Of a DNA stretch of 64,000 nt, positions 1 through 8,817 are shown piece by piece. The notes beneath the pieces are model-generated. The model was not told the origin of the DNA and ran no database searches. It saw only the letters and a program-made list of their open reading frames with translations. Where the stretch lies: NCBI RefSeq assembly GCF_020010925.1, contig NZ_JAGJBZ010000001.1, positions 496,001 through 560,000 on the forward strand. Reading direction: 5' to 3'. The number at the start of each line of letters is the position of its first letter. Positions within the stretch are counted from its first letter, which is position 1. Position numbers and translations under genes: made by a program. The DNA is from Streptomyces griseiscabiei (GTDB lineage Bacteria > Actinomycetota > Actinomycetes > Streptomycetales > Streptomycetaceae).

Positions 1-87
1 ACGGACCGGGCGTTCGGACCGTGGGCGGTCGAGGCCTGGACCCCGTTCACGGACGCTGTGCTCGCCGAGGTCGGGAACGGTGTCTGA
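1..87 (+). CDS. C-terminal end of an unidentified protein (5' end outside window)
   Basis: An open frame enters from the left edge and runs 28 codons to a TGA at 85-87; its last residues read EVGNGV. Codon third positions are strongly G/C like the neighbouring genes, so it is probably the end of a real coding sequence rather than chance. Too little is present to assign a function. The kinase gene follows on the same strand after about 125 bp containing a GC-rich imperfect hairpin. Confidence 0.55.
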   Translation, partial: TDRAFGPWAVEAWTPFTDAVLAEVGNGV

Positions 88-211
88 TTCGTGAAGGAAA
101 CGACAACTCTTCGACGGAAGAGGCGGGTGACGGGTCCGGACGGCCCCGGACGGCGATCCGTCCGCTAACCTCCCCCGTGCACATCAGCCGCACAGCATTC
201 GGGGGAGCACC

Positions 212-2089
212 ATGGGCGAGGTTCGCGCGGGCGGGCAGTTCCGGCCGTTGGAGGCCGGTGACCCGACGACCGTGGCGAGCTACCGGCTCGCGGCACGGCT
301 CGGCTCCGGCGGCATGGGCACGGTCTATCTGTCGTACACACCGGGCGGCCACCCGATCGCGCTGAAGACGATCCGGCCCGAACTGAGCGAGGACCCCGAG
401 TTCCGCCGCCGGTTCAAGCAGGAGGTGCAGGCCGCCCAGCGGGTGCAGGGCCTGTACACCGCGCCCGTCCTCGACCACGACACCGAGGGCGCGCAGCCCT
501 GGCTGGCCACCGCCTATGTGCCCGGCCCGTCGCTGCACGCGGCGGTCGCCGAGCACGGCGCGCTACCGCTGGGCTCGGTCCTGCTGCTGCTCGCCGGGGT
601 CGCGGAGGCGCTGTCGGTGATCCACGGCGCGGGCATCGTCCACCGTGATCTGAAGCCCTCCAATGTGCTGCTCGCCGGCGACGGGCCCCGGGTCATCGAC
701 TTCGGCATCGCGCGGGCCGCCGACGCCACCGCACTGACCGGTACCGGCGTCTCCATCGGCACCCCGGCGTTCATGTCGCCGGAGCAGGCCGCCGGGAAGC
801 CGGTCACGCCCGCGTCGGACATCTTCGCCCTCGGCCAGGTGGCCGCGTTCGCGGCCCGCGGCACCGGCGCGTACGGCGACGGCCCCTCGCACGCGGTGCT
901 GTACCGGATCGTCCACGAGGAGCCCGACCTCGGCGGCCTCCCGGACGAACTCCGGTTCATCGAACGCTGCCTGGCCAAGGACCCGGCCGACCGCCCCTCC
1001 CCCGCCGAGGTCGTGACCCTCTGTCAGGAGGCGTCGCCCACCCCGCTGGTGCAGTCGGGCTCCTGGCTGCCGGAGGCGATCGGCGCGGACATCACCCGCC
1101 GGGTCTCGGCGTCGGCGGATCTGCTGGCCGAACGGAGGAAGGACGCCGAGGCCCCGACCTCCGCGACACTGCCCCCGCCGCCCACCGCGCCGGTGACCCA
1201 GCAGAGTTCACCGTCCGTCAGCCCCGCCTCCCCGACCATCCACGCGGCGCCGACCATGCTCTCCGGGCCGACCACCCCGCCCCCGCCGGGTCCCGTGGGC
1301 CCGCCGTCGGCGCCGTACCACCCGCAGCCGGGACAGCCCGGGCCGTCGGGCCCGCACACCGTCCCGACCGGGCACCACGCGCCGTATCCGCAGCCGGGCT
1401 GGCAGCAGCCGCACCCACAGGGTCATCCCCAAGGTCACCCGCGTCCGCTCCCCCTCCCCCCGCCGCGCAGCAACGTCGGCAAGTGGATCGGGATCGGTGT
1501 GGCGGTGGTGTTCGGGCTGGGGCTGCTCGGCAGCTGCGCGACGTTCGTGAAGGGCCTCACGGGTTCGAGCAGTTCCTCCAGCGGCTCGGTCGGCGGTTCG
1601 TCGGCCGGCTCGGACGGCGGCTCCTCGGACGCGTCGGAGGGCTCGGAGTCCAAGCCGAAGGCGGACCCCAAGCCGGTCACCTTCAAGGGCGTCAACATCC
1701 CCGCCAACTACTACGTGCGCTTCGCCGACTCCCCGCCCAAGCCCCTCGACAGCGAGCTGGGCGTGTCGTACGAGGACGACGGGGACTTCTACTACTACTC
1801 GGACTCGCTGTTCGGGGAGAAGAAGGTGGGCAGCAGCAGCGAGAAGCTCGTCCTGCTGAACAACTCCCAGAAGGGTTCCCTGGAAACCTGCCGGAACGAG
1901 ACCCGGTACACGGCCTCCGTCCAGCTCGGCCAGGTCTCCAAGGGCTCCCAGATGTGCGTGCGCACCAACTCCGGCCACATGGGCCTGGTCACCTTCAAGG
2001 GCTCGGCCGCGAGCGGCGACCCCAGCGACTACGTCTCGGTGGACATCACGGTGTGGCGCAACGCGGAGGAACCGGTCACCGAGAACTGA
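212..2089 (+). CDS. Membrane-anchored Ser/Thr protein kinase (Hanks/PknB type)
   Basis: Predicted bifunctional-topology signalling kinase of 625 residues: cytoplasmic kinase domain, one membrane span, extracellular C-terminal domain. Visible kinase landmarks are the Gly-rich loop GSGGMG (residues 31-36), the ATP-binding Lys52, HRDLKPSN with catalytic Asp146, DFG starting at Asp163 and the SPEQ activation-segment motif. Residues about 290-420 are a Pro/Gln/His-rich linker, about 425-447 a hydrophobic helix, then a Ser/Gly-rich stretch and a sensor-like domain of unknown fold to the end. GGGGGAG lies just before the ATG. It stops 7 bp before the convergent pirin gene. The family phosphorylates Ser/Thr on target proteins; the ligand and targets here cannot be inferred. 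Confidence 0.93.
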   Translation: MGEVRAGGQFRPLEAGDPTTVASYRLAARLGSGGMGTVYLSYTPGGHPIALKTIRPELSEDPEFRRRFKQEVQAAQRVQGLYTAPVLDHDTEGAQPWLATAYVPGPSLHAAVAEHGALPLGSVLLLLAGVAEALSVIHGAGIVHRDLKPSNVLLAGDGPRVIDFGIARAADATALTGTGVSIGTPAFMSPEQAAGKPVTPASDIFALGQVAAFAARGTGAYGDGPSHAVLYRIVHEEPDLGGLPDELRFIERCLAKDPADRPSPAEVVTLCQEASPTPLVQSGSWLPEAIGADITRRVSASADLLAERRKDAEAPTSATLPPPPTAPVTQQSSPSVSPASPTIHAAPTMLSGPTTPPPPGPVGPPSAPYHPQPGQPGPSGPHTVPTGHHAPYPQPGWQQPHPQGHPQGHPRPLPLPPPRSNVGKWIGIGVAVVFGLGLLGSCATFVKGLTGSSSSSSGSVGGSSAGSDGGSSDASEGSESKPKADPKPVTFKGVNIPANYYVRFADSPPKPLDSELGVSYEDDGDFYYYSDSLFGEKKVGSSSEKLVLLNNSQKGSLETCRNETRYTASVQLGQVSKGSQMCVRTNSGHMGLVTFKGSAASGDPSDYVSVDITVWRNAEEPVTEN

Positions 2090-2096
2090 CGGACGG

Positions 2097-2762
2097 TCAT
2101 CCGCCCGGCTCCAGCTCCCAGATCAGCACCTCGACCGGGCCGGTGACGGCGACCAGCTCCAGCCCCTTCTCGTCCTCGGCCCGCACCGCGTCCCCGGGCC
2201 CCAGTTCGTACGGTCCGAGCCGCACGGCGCCCCGGACGACATGCGCGTACGCCCGCGCCGCGTCCGGCACGGCGGTCCGCTCCCCCGCCGCGCCCAGCCG
2301 CCGGACGTGCAGCATGGCGCCCGCCTCGGGGACGGCGTACGGGGTGGAGTCGGCGATGCCACGGACGACCTCGTACGCCGGGTCGCCGCCCGGGTCCAGC
2401 GGGGCCAGCCACATCTGCACGAAGGTGAGCGGCCCGGAGCCGTCGTTGCGCTCGACGTGCCGCACCCCGCCCGCCGAGCTGAGCCGCTGCACGTCACCGG
2501 GCCGGACGACCGTCTCGTGCCCGGTGGTGTCGCGATGGGTCAGCTCCCCCTCGACGACCCAGGTGACGATCTCGGTGTGGCTGTGCGGATGCTCGTCGAA
2601 CCCCGCCCCGGGCGCGAGCCGCTCCTCGTTGCACGCGATCACCGCGCCGAAACGGAGGTTGTCGGGGTCGTAGTGCGCCCCGAAGGAGAAGGCGTGCAGG
2701 GAGACGATCCCGGCCCCGGGATCACCGCCGGGGTAACGCGCGTCGGCGCGCCGCAGCTCCAT
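2097..2762 (-). CDS. Pirin family protein (bicupin)
   Basis: The protein has 221 residues. The N-terminal cupin carries the pirin metal-binding pattern, visible as HPHSH around residue 40 followed by VVEGELTHRD and a GH pair; the C-terminal half has a second, shorter cupin. Pirins are non-haem iron proteins; some act as quercetin dioxygenases, others as redox-sensitive cofactors, and the sequence alone does not decide which. The frame stays open far upstream, but the conserved family N-terminus begins at the ATG at 2762, preceded by GGGAG. It converges with the kinase gene with only 7 bp between the stops. Confidence 0.85.
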   Translation of the reverse strand: MELRRADARYPGGDPGAGIVSLHAFSFGAHYDPDNLRFGAVIACNEERLAPGAGFDEHPHSHTEIVTWVVEGELTHRDTTGHETVVRPGDVQRLSSAGGVRHVERNDGSGPLTFVQMWLAPLDPGGDPAYEVVRGIADSTPYAVPEAGAMLHVRRLGAAGERTAVPDAARAYAHVVRGAVRLGPYELGPGDAVRAEDEKGLELVAVTGPVEVLIWELEPGG

Positions 2763-2991
2763 CACGCTCCCACGGTAGCCCGAGCCGACCCCCACGAGCC
2801 CTGGCCGCACCACCCGGCTCCGGCCGGCGCACTCAGCCCGTCCGGCGTCTGAGGACGAGGCCGTGCAGGCCGACAGGCGGGGGCCCAGGGGCGGCAGCCC
2901 TCGGGGGTACCCGCAGCCCGGGGCAGACTCGCGCCCCCGGCCCACACCCCTCCGGCGCAGGCGAGCGCAGCGATAAGGCAGGCTTGTCCCC

Positions 2992-4194
2992 GTGCCCGAA
3001 CCCGAAACCAGCAAACCCGAGCCCGCACCGCCCGCCCACCCGCACGTCGCGACGTTGAAGCGGCTGGAGAAGTCGTCCGGAAGTCTCGCCGCGCAGGCCA
3101 TCGCGCGGATGGACGAGACGCTGCCCTGGTACCGGGCGATGCCGCCCGAGAACCGGTCGTGGATCGGGCTGGTCGCCCAGGCCGGTATCGCCGCGTTCAC
3201 GGAGTGGTTCCGGCATCCGGACGCCCCGCAGGCCATCTCCACCGATGTCTTCGGGACCGCGCCGCGCGAACTGACCCGGGCGATCACGCTCCGGCAGACC
3301 GTGGAGATGGTGCGCACGACCATCGAGGTCATGGAGTCCGCGATCGACGAGGTCGCCGCCCCCGGCGACGAGAGCGTGCTCCGCGAGGCCCTGCTCGTCT
3401 ACGCGCGGGAGATCGCGTTCGCCACCGCGCAGGTGTACGCGCAGGCCGCCGAGGCACGCGGCGCCTGGGACGCCCGGCTGGAGTCCCTGGTCGTGAACGC
3501 GGTGCTCAGCGGCGAGGCCGACGAGGGTGCCGTGAGCCGGGCCGCCGCGCTCGGCTGGAACTCCCCCGACCATGTCTGTGTGGTCCTCGGCACCGCCCCG
3601 GACGGCGACAGCGAGCTGACCGTGGAGGCCATCCGGCGGGCGGCCCGGCACGCCAAGCTGCAGGTGCTGACCGGGGTGCTGGGCGACCGGCTGGTGGTGA
3701 TCGCGGGCGGCGACAACGACCCGTTGCAGGTCGCGAAGTCGCTGATCGGGCCGTATGCGGCGGGACCGGTGGTGGCCGGGCCGATCGTGCCCGACCTGCT
3801 GGCCGCGACCCGGTCCGCGCAGGCGGCGGCGGCCGGACTCAAGGCCTGCTCGGCGTGGCAGGACGCGCCGCGCCCCGTCTTGGCGGACGATCTGCTTCCG
3901 GAACGCGCGATCGCCGGTGATCCCAGTGCGCGCGAGCAACTGGTGGAGGAGATCTACAGACCGCTGGAGGAGGCCGGGTCCGCTCTTCTGGAGACGCTCA
4001 GCGTCTATCTCGAACAGGCGTCCAGCCTCGAAGGCGCGGCCCGGATGCTGTTCGTCCACCCCAACACCGTGCGCTACCGGCTTCGACGTGTGACTGACGT
4101 CACCGGCTGGTCGCCCTCCGATGTACGCTCTGCCTTCACCTTGCGGATCGCACTGATCCTGGGGCGTCTGGTGGATGGGGAACCCCAGCTCTAG
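2992..4194 (+). CDS. fasR: PucR/CdaR-type transcriptional regulator, FasR-like activator of the fab operon
   Basis: A 400-residue regulator. The last 60 residues hold a PucR-type helix-turn-helix (SLEGAARMLFVHPNTVRYRL, about residues 345-365); the middle is a GGDEF-like/CdaR domain and the N-terminus is rich in charged helices. It lies directly upstream of fabD in the same direction, the position of FasR in Streptomyces coelicolor, where that protein activates fatty-acid synthase transcription. The perfect inverted repeat at 4194-4220 overlaps the end of its own stop codon and is the likely binding site. Start: the GTG at 2992 gives the family N-terminus; the Shine-Dalgarno match upstream is weak, so a slightly later start is possible. 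Confidence 0.88.
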   Translation: MPEPETSKPEPAPPAHPHVATLKRLEKSSGSLAAQAIARMDETLPWYRAMPPENRSWIGLVAQAGIAAFTEWFRHPDAPQAISTDVFGTAPRELTRAITLRQTVEMVRTTIEVMESAIDEVAAPGDESVLREALLVYAREIAFATAQVYAQAAEARGAWDARLESLVVNAVLSGEADEGAVSRAAALGWNSPDHVCVVLGTAPDGDSELTVEAIRRAARHAKLQVLTGVLGDRLVVIAGGDNDPLQVAKSLIGPYAAGPVVAGPIVPDLLAATRSAQAAAAGLKACSAWQDAPRPVLADDLLPERAIAGDPSAREQLVEEIYRPLEEAGSALLETLSVYLEQASSLEGAARMLFVHPNTVRYRLRRVTDVTGWSPSDVRSAFTLRIALILGRLVDGEPQL

Positions 4195-4220
4195 GGTTTT
4201 GTCGGAGGGCTACAAAACCC
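4194..4220. promoter_or_regulatory. Probable FasR operator upstream of fabD
   Basis: A perfect inverted repeat, arms GGGTTTTGT and ACAAAACCC separated by 9 bp, begins on the last base of fasR and lies about 65 bp before fabD. An AT-rich perfect repeat is conspicuous in this GC-rich sequence. FasR is reported to bind the fabD promoter region; that this repeat is the site is inferred from its position and symmetry. Confidence 0.7.
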
Positions 4221-4283
4221 CCTCGTGTTCTTCGTCCCTGTCCTCACGGGCGGCCTGAGCCGTCCCCAAGAGAGAGTGTGAGA

Positions 4284-5198
4284 GTGCTCGTACTCGTCGC
4301 TCCCGGCCAGGGCGCCCAGACGCCCGGCTTCCTGACTCCTTGGCTCGACCTCCCCGGTGCCGCCGACCGCCTCGCCGCGTGGTCGGACGTCATCGGGCTG
4401 GACCTCGTCCACTACGGGACCGAGGCCGACGCCGACGCGATCCGCGACACCGCCGTGGCCCAGCCGCTGCTCGTGGCGGCCGGACTGCTGTCCGCCGCCG
4501 CCCTCGAGGACGTCACCCCCGGCGCGGTCGCCGGGCACAGTGTCGGTGAGATCACCGCCGCCGTGTTCGCCGAGGTCCTGGACGAAACGGCCGCGCTGAC
4601 CCTCGTACGCAAGCGGGGCCTGGCCATGGCCGAGGCCGCCGCGATCACCGCGACCGGGATGTCCGCGCTGCTCGGCGGCGACCCCGAGGTGACGATCCCG
4701 CACCTGGAGAAGCTGGGGCTGACCCCGGCGAACGTGAACGGCGCGGGCCAGATCGTCGCCGCCGGCACCCTGGAGCAGCTGGCCGCCCTGGAGGCGGACA
4801 AGCCCGAGGGCGTCCGCCGTGTGGTGGCGCTCAAGGTGGCCGGCGCCTTCCACACGCACCACATGGCCCCCGCCGTGGAGACCCTCGCCAAGGCCGCCGA
4901 GGAGCTGGCGCCCGGGGACCCGAAGCTCACCTATGTCTCGAACAAGGACGGGCAGTCCGTCGCCACCGGCGCCGAGGTGCTCTCCCGTCTGGTCGGTCAG
5001 GTCGCCAACCCGGTCCGCTGGGACCTGTGCATGGAGACCTTCAAGGAGATGGGCGTGACCGCGCTCGTCGAGGTCTGCCCCGGCGGCACGCTCACCGGCC
5101 TCGCCAAGCGCGCCCTGCCGGGCGTGGCGACGGTGGCGCTCAAGACACCCGACGACCTCGACGCCGCTCGCGCGCTCATCGCCGAGCACCAGAACTAG
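4284..5198 (+). CDS. fabD: Malonyl-CoA:ACP transacylase
   Basis: Transfers malonyl from CoA to the acyl carrier protein, supplying the extender for type II fatty-acid synthesis (and often for polyketide synthases in Streptomyces). The 304-residue protein has the APGQGAQ loop at its N-terminus, the nucleophile motif GHSVGE with Ser86, and the partner His190 in GAFHTHHM, all intact. The GTG at 4284 is chosen because AGAGAGAG lies 8-9 nt before it and it yields the MLVLVAPGQG start of the S. coelicolor enzyme; a GTG 6 nt upstream is too close to that ribosome-binding site. First gene of the fab operon; fabH follows 13 bp after its stop. Confidence 0.96.
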   Translation: MLVLVAPGQGAQTPGFLTPWLDLPGAADRLAAWSDVIGLDLVHYGTEADADAIRDTAVAQPLLVAAGLLSAAALEDVTPGAVAGHSVGEITAAVFAEVLDETAALTLVRKRGLAMAEAAAITATGMSALLGGDPEVTIPHLEKLGLTPANVNGAGQIVAAGTLEQLAALEADKPEGVRRVVALKVAGAFHTHHMAPAVETLAKAAEELAPGDPKLTYVSNKDGQSVATGAEVLSRLVGQVANPVRWDLCMETFKEMGVTALVEVCPGGTLTGLAKRALPGVATVALKTPDDLDAARALIAEHQN

Positions 5199-5211
5199 GA
5201 GCCCTGGAGCC

Positions 5212-6243
5212 ATGTCGAAGATCAGGCCGAGCAAGGGCGCCCCGTACGCACGCATCCTCGGCGTGGGCGGCTACCGCCCGGTCCGGGTGGTGCCCAACGA
5301 CGTCATCCTGGAGAAGATCGACTCGTCCGACGAGTGGATCCGCTCCCGCTCCGGTATCGAGACCCGGCACTGGGCGAACGACGAGGAGACCGTCGCCGCC
5401 ATGTCGGTGGAGGCGTCCGGCAAGGCGATCGCCGACGCCGGGATCTCCGCCGAGCAGATCGGCGCGGTCGTGGTCTCCACCGTGTCGCACTTCAGCCAGA
5501 CCCCGGCCGTCGCCACCGAGATCGCCGACAAGCTCGGCACGGACAAGGCCGCCGCCTTCGACATCTCGGCCGGCTGCGCGGGCTTCGGCTACGGCCTGAC
5601 CCTCGCCAAGGGCATGGTCGTCGAGGGTTCGGCGGAGTACGTCCTCGTCATCGGGGTCGAGCGGCTGTCGGACCTGACCGACCTGGAGGACCGCGCCACG
5701 GCCTTCCTCTTCGGTGACGGGGCCGGCGCGGTCGTCGTCGGCCCCTCCCAGGAGCCGCACATCGGCCCGACGGTGTGGGGCTCGGAGGGCGACAAGTCCC
5801 ACACGATCAAGCAGACGGTCCCGTGGAACGAGTACCGGGTCGGTGACCTGGAGAGGCTCCCGCTGGACAGCGAGGGCAACGTCAAGTTCCCCGCGATCAC
5901 GCAGGAGGGCCAGGCGGTCTTCCGCTGGGCCGTGTTCGAGATGGCGAAGGTCGCGCAGCAGGCGCTGGACGCGGCCGGGATCAGCTCGGACGATCTGGAC
6001 GTCTTCATTCCCCACCAGGCCAACGAGCGGATCATCGACTCGATGGTGAAGACACTCAAGCTGCCGGAGCACGTCACGGTCGCGCGTGACGTGCGGACCA
6101 CCGGCAACACCTCGGCCGCCTCGATCCCGCTCGCGATGGAGCGGCTCCTGGCGACCGGTGAGGCGAAGAGCGGCGACACCGCGCTCGTCATCGGCTTCGG
6201 GGCGGGTCTCGTGTACGCCGCGACGGTCGTTACCCTCCCCTAG
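5212..6243 (+). CDS. fabH: Beta-ketoacyl-ACP synthase III (initiating condensing enzyme)
   Basis: Condenses an acyl-CoA starter (in streptomycetes typically branched-chain) with malonyl-ACP to start fatty-acid synthesis. The 343 residues contain the complete catalytic triad: Cys122 in SAGCAGF, His268 in IPHQANER and Asn299 in TTGNTSAAS. The C-terminus has the GFGAGLVYAA motif typical of KAS III. AGGAG and GGAG precede the ATG, and the gene lies in the fab operon between fabD and acpP. A GC hairpin just after its stop separates it from acpP. Confidence 0.97.
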   Translation: MSKIRPSKGAPYARILGVGGYRPVRVVPNDVILEKIDSSDEWIRSRSGIETRHWANDEETVAAMSVEASGKAIADAGISAEQIGAVVVSTVSHFSQTPAVATEIADKLGTDKAAAFDISAGCAGFGYGLTLAKGMVVEGSAEYVLVIGVERLSDLTDLEDRATAFLFGDGAGAVVVGPSQEPHIGPTVWGSEGDKSHTIKQTVPWNEYRVGDLERLPLDSEGNVKFPAITQEGQAVFRWAVFEMAKVAQQALDAAGISSDDLDVFIPHQANERIIDSMVKTLKLPEHVTVARDVRTTGNTSAASIPLAMERLLATGEAKSGDTALVIGFGAGLVYAATVVTLP

Positions 6244-6246
6244 GCA

Positions 6247-6274
6247 CCGCCGCCGGATCTTGGTCCGGCGGCGG
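6247..6274 (+). terminator. Hairpin between fabH and acpP
   Basis: Perfect 11-bp stem, CCGCCGCCGGA pairing with TCCGGCGGCGG, loop of 6 nt, directly after the fabH stop and followed by GAAAAC rather than a U tract. It is more likely a partial terminator or mRNA-processing/stability element inside the operon than a full stop, and could allow acpP to be expressed at a different level from fabH. Confidence 0.5.
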
Positions 6275-6344
6275 GAAAACGCACAACCTGCCGCTGACGC
6301 GGCGGGCCGCCAACCCTCTGGAAAACTAAGAAGGAGCGCCTGAC

Positions 6345-6593
6345 ATGGCCGCCACCCAGGAAGAGATCGTCGCCGGTCTCGCCGACATCGTGAACGAGAT
6401 CGCCGGCATCCCGGTCGAGGACGTCCAGCTGGACAAGTCCTTCACCGACGACCTGGACGTCGACTCGCTGTCCATGGTCGAGGTCGTCGTCGCCGCCGAA
6501 GAGCGCTTCGACGTGAAGATCCCGGACGACGACGTCAAGAACCTCAAGACGGTCGGCGACGCGACCGACTACATCCTCAAGCACCAGGGCTGA
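6345..6593 (+). CDS. acpP: Acyl carrier protein of fatty-acid synthase
   Basis: Small acidic carrier (82 residues) that holds growing acyl chains on a 4'-phosphopantetheine arm. The attachment Ser41 is in the canonical DVDSLSMVE context, within a four-helix ACP fold. AAGGAG precedes the ATG with good spacing. It sits between fabH and fabF, and hairpins lie in the spacers on both sides (6247-6274 and 6600-6622), compatible with separate control of ACP abundance. Confidence 0.97.
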   Translation: MAATQEEIVAGLADIVNEIAGIPVEDVQLDKSFTDDLDVDSLSMVEVVVAAEERFDVKIPDDDVKNLKTVGDATDYILKHQG

Positions 6594-6599
6594 TCCGGC

Positions 6600-6622
6600 G
6601 GGATCGGGCCCGGCCCGATCCC
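6600..6622 (+). other. Palindromic hairpin between acpP and fabF
   Basis: Perfect inverted repeat GGGATCGGGCC / GGCCCGATCCC with a single central base, 6 bp after the acpP stop. There is no U tract. It is probably an RNA 3'-end stabiliser or weak terminator within the operon. Confidence 0.45.
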
Positions 6623-6697
6623 CCGCGGAGCAGTCCGTTTGCCCCGCCACCCGGCGGTGGCGCCGCTGAATCCTCGTAACCGTTGGAGAACATTCCC

Positions 6698-7969
6698 GTG
6701 AGCTCGACCAATCGCACCGTGGTCGTCACCGGTATCGGCGCAACCACACCGCTGGGTGGCGACGCGACTTCCACCTGGGAGGGACTGGTCGCCGGCAGGT
6801 CCGGCGTCGGCCCCCTGGAGCAGGAGTGGGCCGCCGACCAGGCGGTCCGTATCGCCGCGCAGATCGCCGTGGAGCCGTCCGAGGTCATCCCGAGGCCGCA
6901 GGCCCGCCGACTGGACCGCTCGGCGCAGTTCGCGCTGATCGCGGCCAAGGAGGCGTGGGCCGACGCCGGTTACACGGAGACCTCGGCCGACGAGGGCACC
7001 GTCGACGCGGACCGCGTCGGCGCGGTCATCGCCTCCGGCATCGGCGGTGTGACGACCCTGCTCGACCAGTACGACGTGCTGAAGGAGAAGGGCGTACGCC
7101 GTGTCTCCCCGCACACCGTGCCCATGCTGATGCCCAACGGCCCGTCCGCCAACGTCGGTCTGTACGTGGGCGCGCGCGCCGGTGTGCACACACCGGTCTC
7201 CGCCTGCGCGTCGGGCGCCGAGGCCATCGGCTACGCCATCGAGATGATCCGCACCGGCCGCGCCGATGTCGTGATCGCCGGTGGTACCGAGGCCGCCATC
7301 CACCCGCTGCCGATCGCCGCGTTCGGCAACATGATGGCGATGTCCAAGAACAACGAGGACCCGCAGGGCGCCTCCCGTCCGTACGACACCGGCCGTGACG
7401 GCTTCGTCCTCGGCGAGGGTGCCGGTGTCGTCGTCCTGGAGTCGGCCGAGCACGCGGCGGCGCGGGGTGCCCGGGTCTACGCCGAGGCCGTGGGCCAGGG
7501 CATCTCCGCCGACGGCCACGACATCGTGCAGCCGGAGCCGGAGGGGCGGGGCATCGCCCACGCCCTGCAGAACCTGCTGGACCGCACGGACCTGGACCCG
7601 GCGGAGATCGTGCACGTCAACGCGCACGGCACGTCGACGCCGGCCGGTGACATCGCCGAGCTGAAGGCGCTGCGGAAGGTGTTCGGTGACGACACCGACC
7701 ACTTCGCGGTGTCCGCGACGAAGTCGATGACCGGGCATCTGCTCGGTGGCGCCGGCGGTGTGGAGACGGTGGCGACGGTGCTCGCGCTGTACCACCGGGT
7801 GGCGCCTCCGACGATCAACGTGAACGACCTGGACCCGGAGGCCGAGGCCAACGCGGACATCGTGCGCGGTGAGGCCCGCAAGCTGCCGGTCGAGGGCCGT
7901 ATCGCCGCGCTCAACGACTCGTTCGGGTTCGGTGGGCACAACGTGGTGCTGGCGTTCCGGACGGTCTGA
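6698..7969 (+). CDS. fabF: Beta-ketoacyl-ACP synthase II (elongating condensing enzyme)
   Basis: Elongates acyl-ACP with malonyl-ACP. The 423-residue protein has the intact KAS I/II triad: Cys170 in SACASGAEA, His310 in NAHGTSTPAGD and His347 in SMTGHLLGG, plus the terminal GFGGHN motif. The GTG at 6698 is preceded by TTGGAGAA at ideal spacing and gives the family N-terminus (MSSTNRTVVVTG); an in-frame TTG at 6683 lies inside that ribosome-binding site and is not used. It is the last gene of the fab operon, closed by the strong hairpin at 7998-8029. Confidence 0.96.
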   Translation: MSSTNRTVVVTGIGATTPLGGDATSTWEGLVAGRSGVGPLEQEWAADQAVRIAAQIAVEPSEVIPRPQARRLDRSAQFALIAAKEAWADAGYTETSADEGTVDADRVGAVIASGIGGVTTLLDQYDVLKEKGVRRVSPHTVPMLMPNGPSANVGLYVGARAGVHTPVSACASGAEAIGYAIEMIRTGRADVVIAGGTEAAIHPLPIAAFGNMMAMSKNNEDPQGASRPYDTGRDGFVLGEGAGVVVLESAEHAAARGARVYAEAVGQGISADGHDIVQPEPEGRGIAHALQNLLDRTDLDPAEIVHVNAHGTSTPAGDIAELKALRKVFGDDTDHFAVSATKSMTGHLLGGAGGVETVATVLALYHRVAPPTINVNDLDPEAEANADIVRGEARKLPVEGRIAALNDSFGFGGHNVVLAFRTV

Positions 7970-7997
7970 CCTCCGGCCGTCGCGAGCTGACGGACGA

Positions 7998-8029
7998 GAA
8001 GGGCCCCCACCGTGCGGTGGGGGCCCTTC
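7998..8029. terminator. Bidirectional terminator between fabF and the DUF3145 gene
   Basis: Perfect 14-bp stem, GAAGGGCCCCCACC pairing with GGTGGGGGCCCTTC, GTGC tetraloop. It lies between two convergent genes and can serve both. Confidence 0.85.
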
Positions 8030-8047
8030 CTCCGTGCTGAGCAGTCG

Positions 8048-8542
8048 TCACACCACCTGGTGCAGCCAGCGGACCGGGGCGCCCTCGCCCGCGTATCTGA
8101 AGGGCTCCAGCTCGTCGTCCCAGGGCTTGCCCAGGAGCTTGGCGATGTCCGACTCCAGGTCGCTCTCGCCGCGCTGGGAGCGGGTGAGGGCCGCGCGGAG
8201 GCGGTCCTCGGGGATGAGGATGTCGCCGTGGATGCCGGTGACGGCGTGGAAGATGCCGAGGTCGGGGGTGCAGCTGTAGCGCTCGCCCTCGGCGGTGGCG
8301 CAGGGCTCGGCGGTGACCTCGAAGCGCAGGAGCTGCCAGCCGCGCAGCGCGGACGCCAGCTGGGAGGCCGTACCGGCCCGGCCCTGCCAGGAGAACTCGG
8401 AGCGCCAGGTGCCCGGGGCGGCCGGCTGCCGGATCCAGTCGAGGTTCACCCGGGTCCCGAGGACACCCGCGACGGCCCACTCGACGTGCGGGCACAGCGC
8501 ACGCGGCGCGGAGTGCACGTACAGGACTCCACGTGTCGTCAC
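8048..8542 (-). CDS. DUF3145 domain-containing protein
   Basis: Actinobacterial protein of unknown function, 164 residues, no signal peptide or membrane segment. Recognisable by the N-terminal TTRGVLYVHSAPRALCPHVE stretch and the terminal YAGEGAPVRWLHQVV, which are strongly conserved in streptomycetes, always next to the fab operon as far as I recall. The GTG at 8542 is chosen because GGAGG lies just upstream and the conserved sequence starts there; the frame stays open upstream without conservation. It converges on fabF and shares its terminator. Confidence 0.88.
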   Translation of the reverse strand: MTTRGVLYVHSAPRALCPHVEWAVAGVLGTRVNLDWIRQPAAPGTWRSEFSWQGRAGTASQLASALRGWQLLRFEVTAEPCATAEGERYSCTPDLGIFHAVTGIHGDILIPEDRLRAALTRSQRGESDLESDIAKLLGKPWDDELEPFRYAGEGAPVRWLHQVV

Positions 8543-8817
8543 CGGGGCCTCCACAGAGCAGGACAGTTCGCGAATAGACGGATCGGCAGTGGCGACGCGG
8601 CCACGTGGCGAGGCTACCGTGCGGCGGGGCAAGGAGTGTGACGTACCGTCGGAGCGAGCGCCAGGATGAACGCGGGTTTCACCCGAGGGGACGCCTGTGC
8701 GGATGGAACAGTTGCACCTTCTGTCGCATCGAACCCGAGGCCTGCCCTCACCGGGAACTCCCGTGCGTTGTCATGGGTGGGAACTGGCACGTGTACGACC
8801 GACGAGGGGACCAGGGG

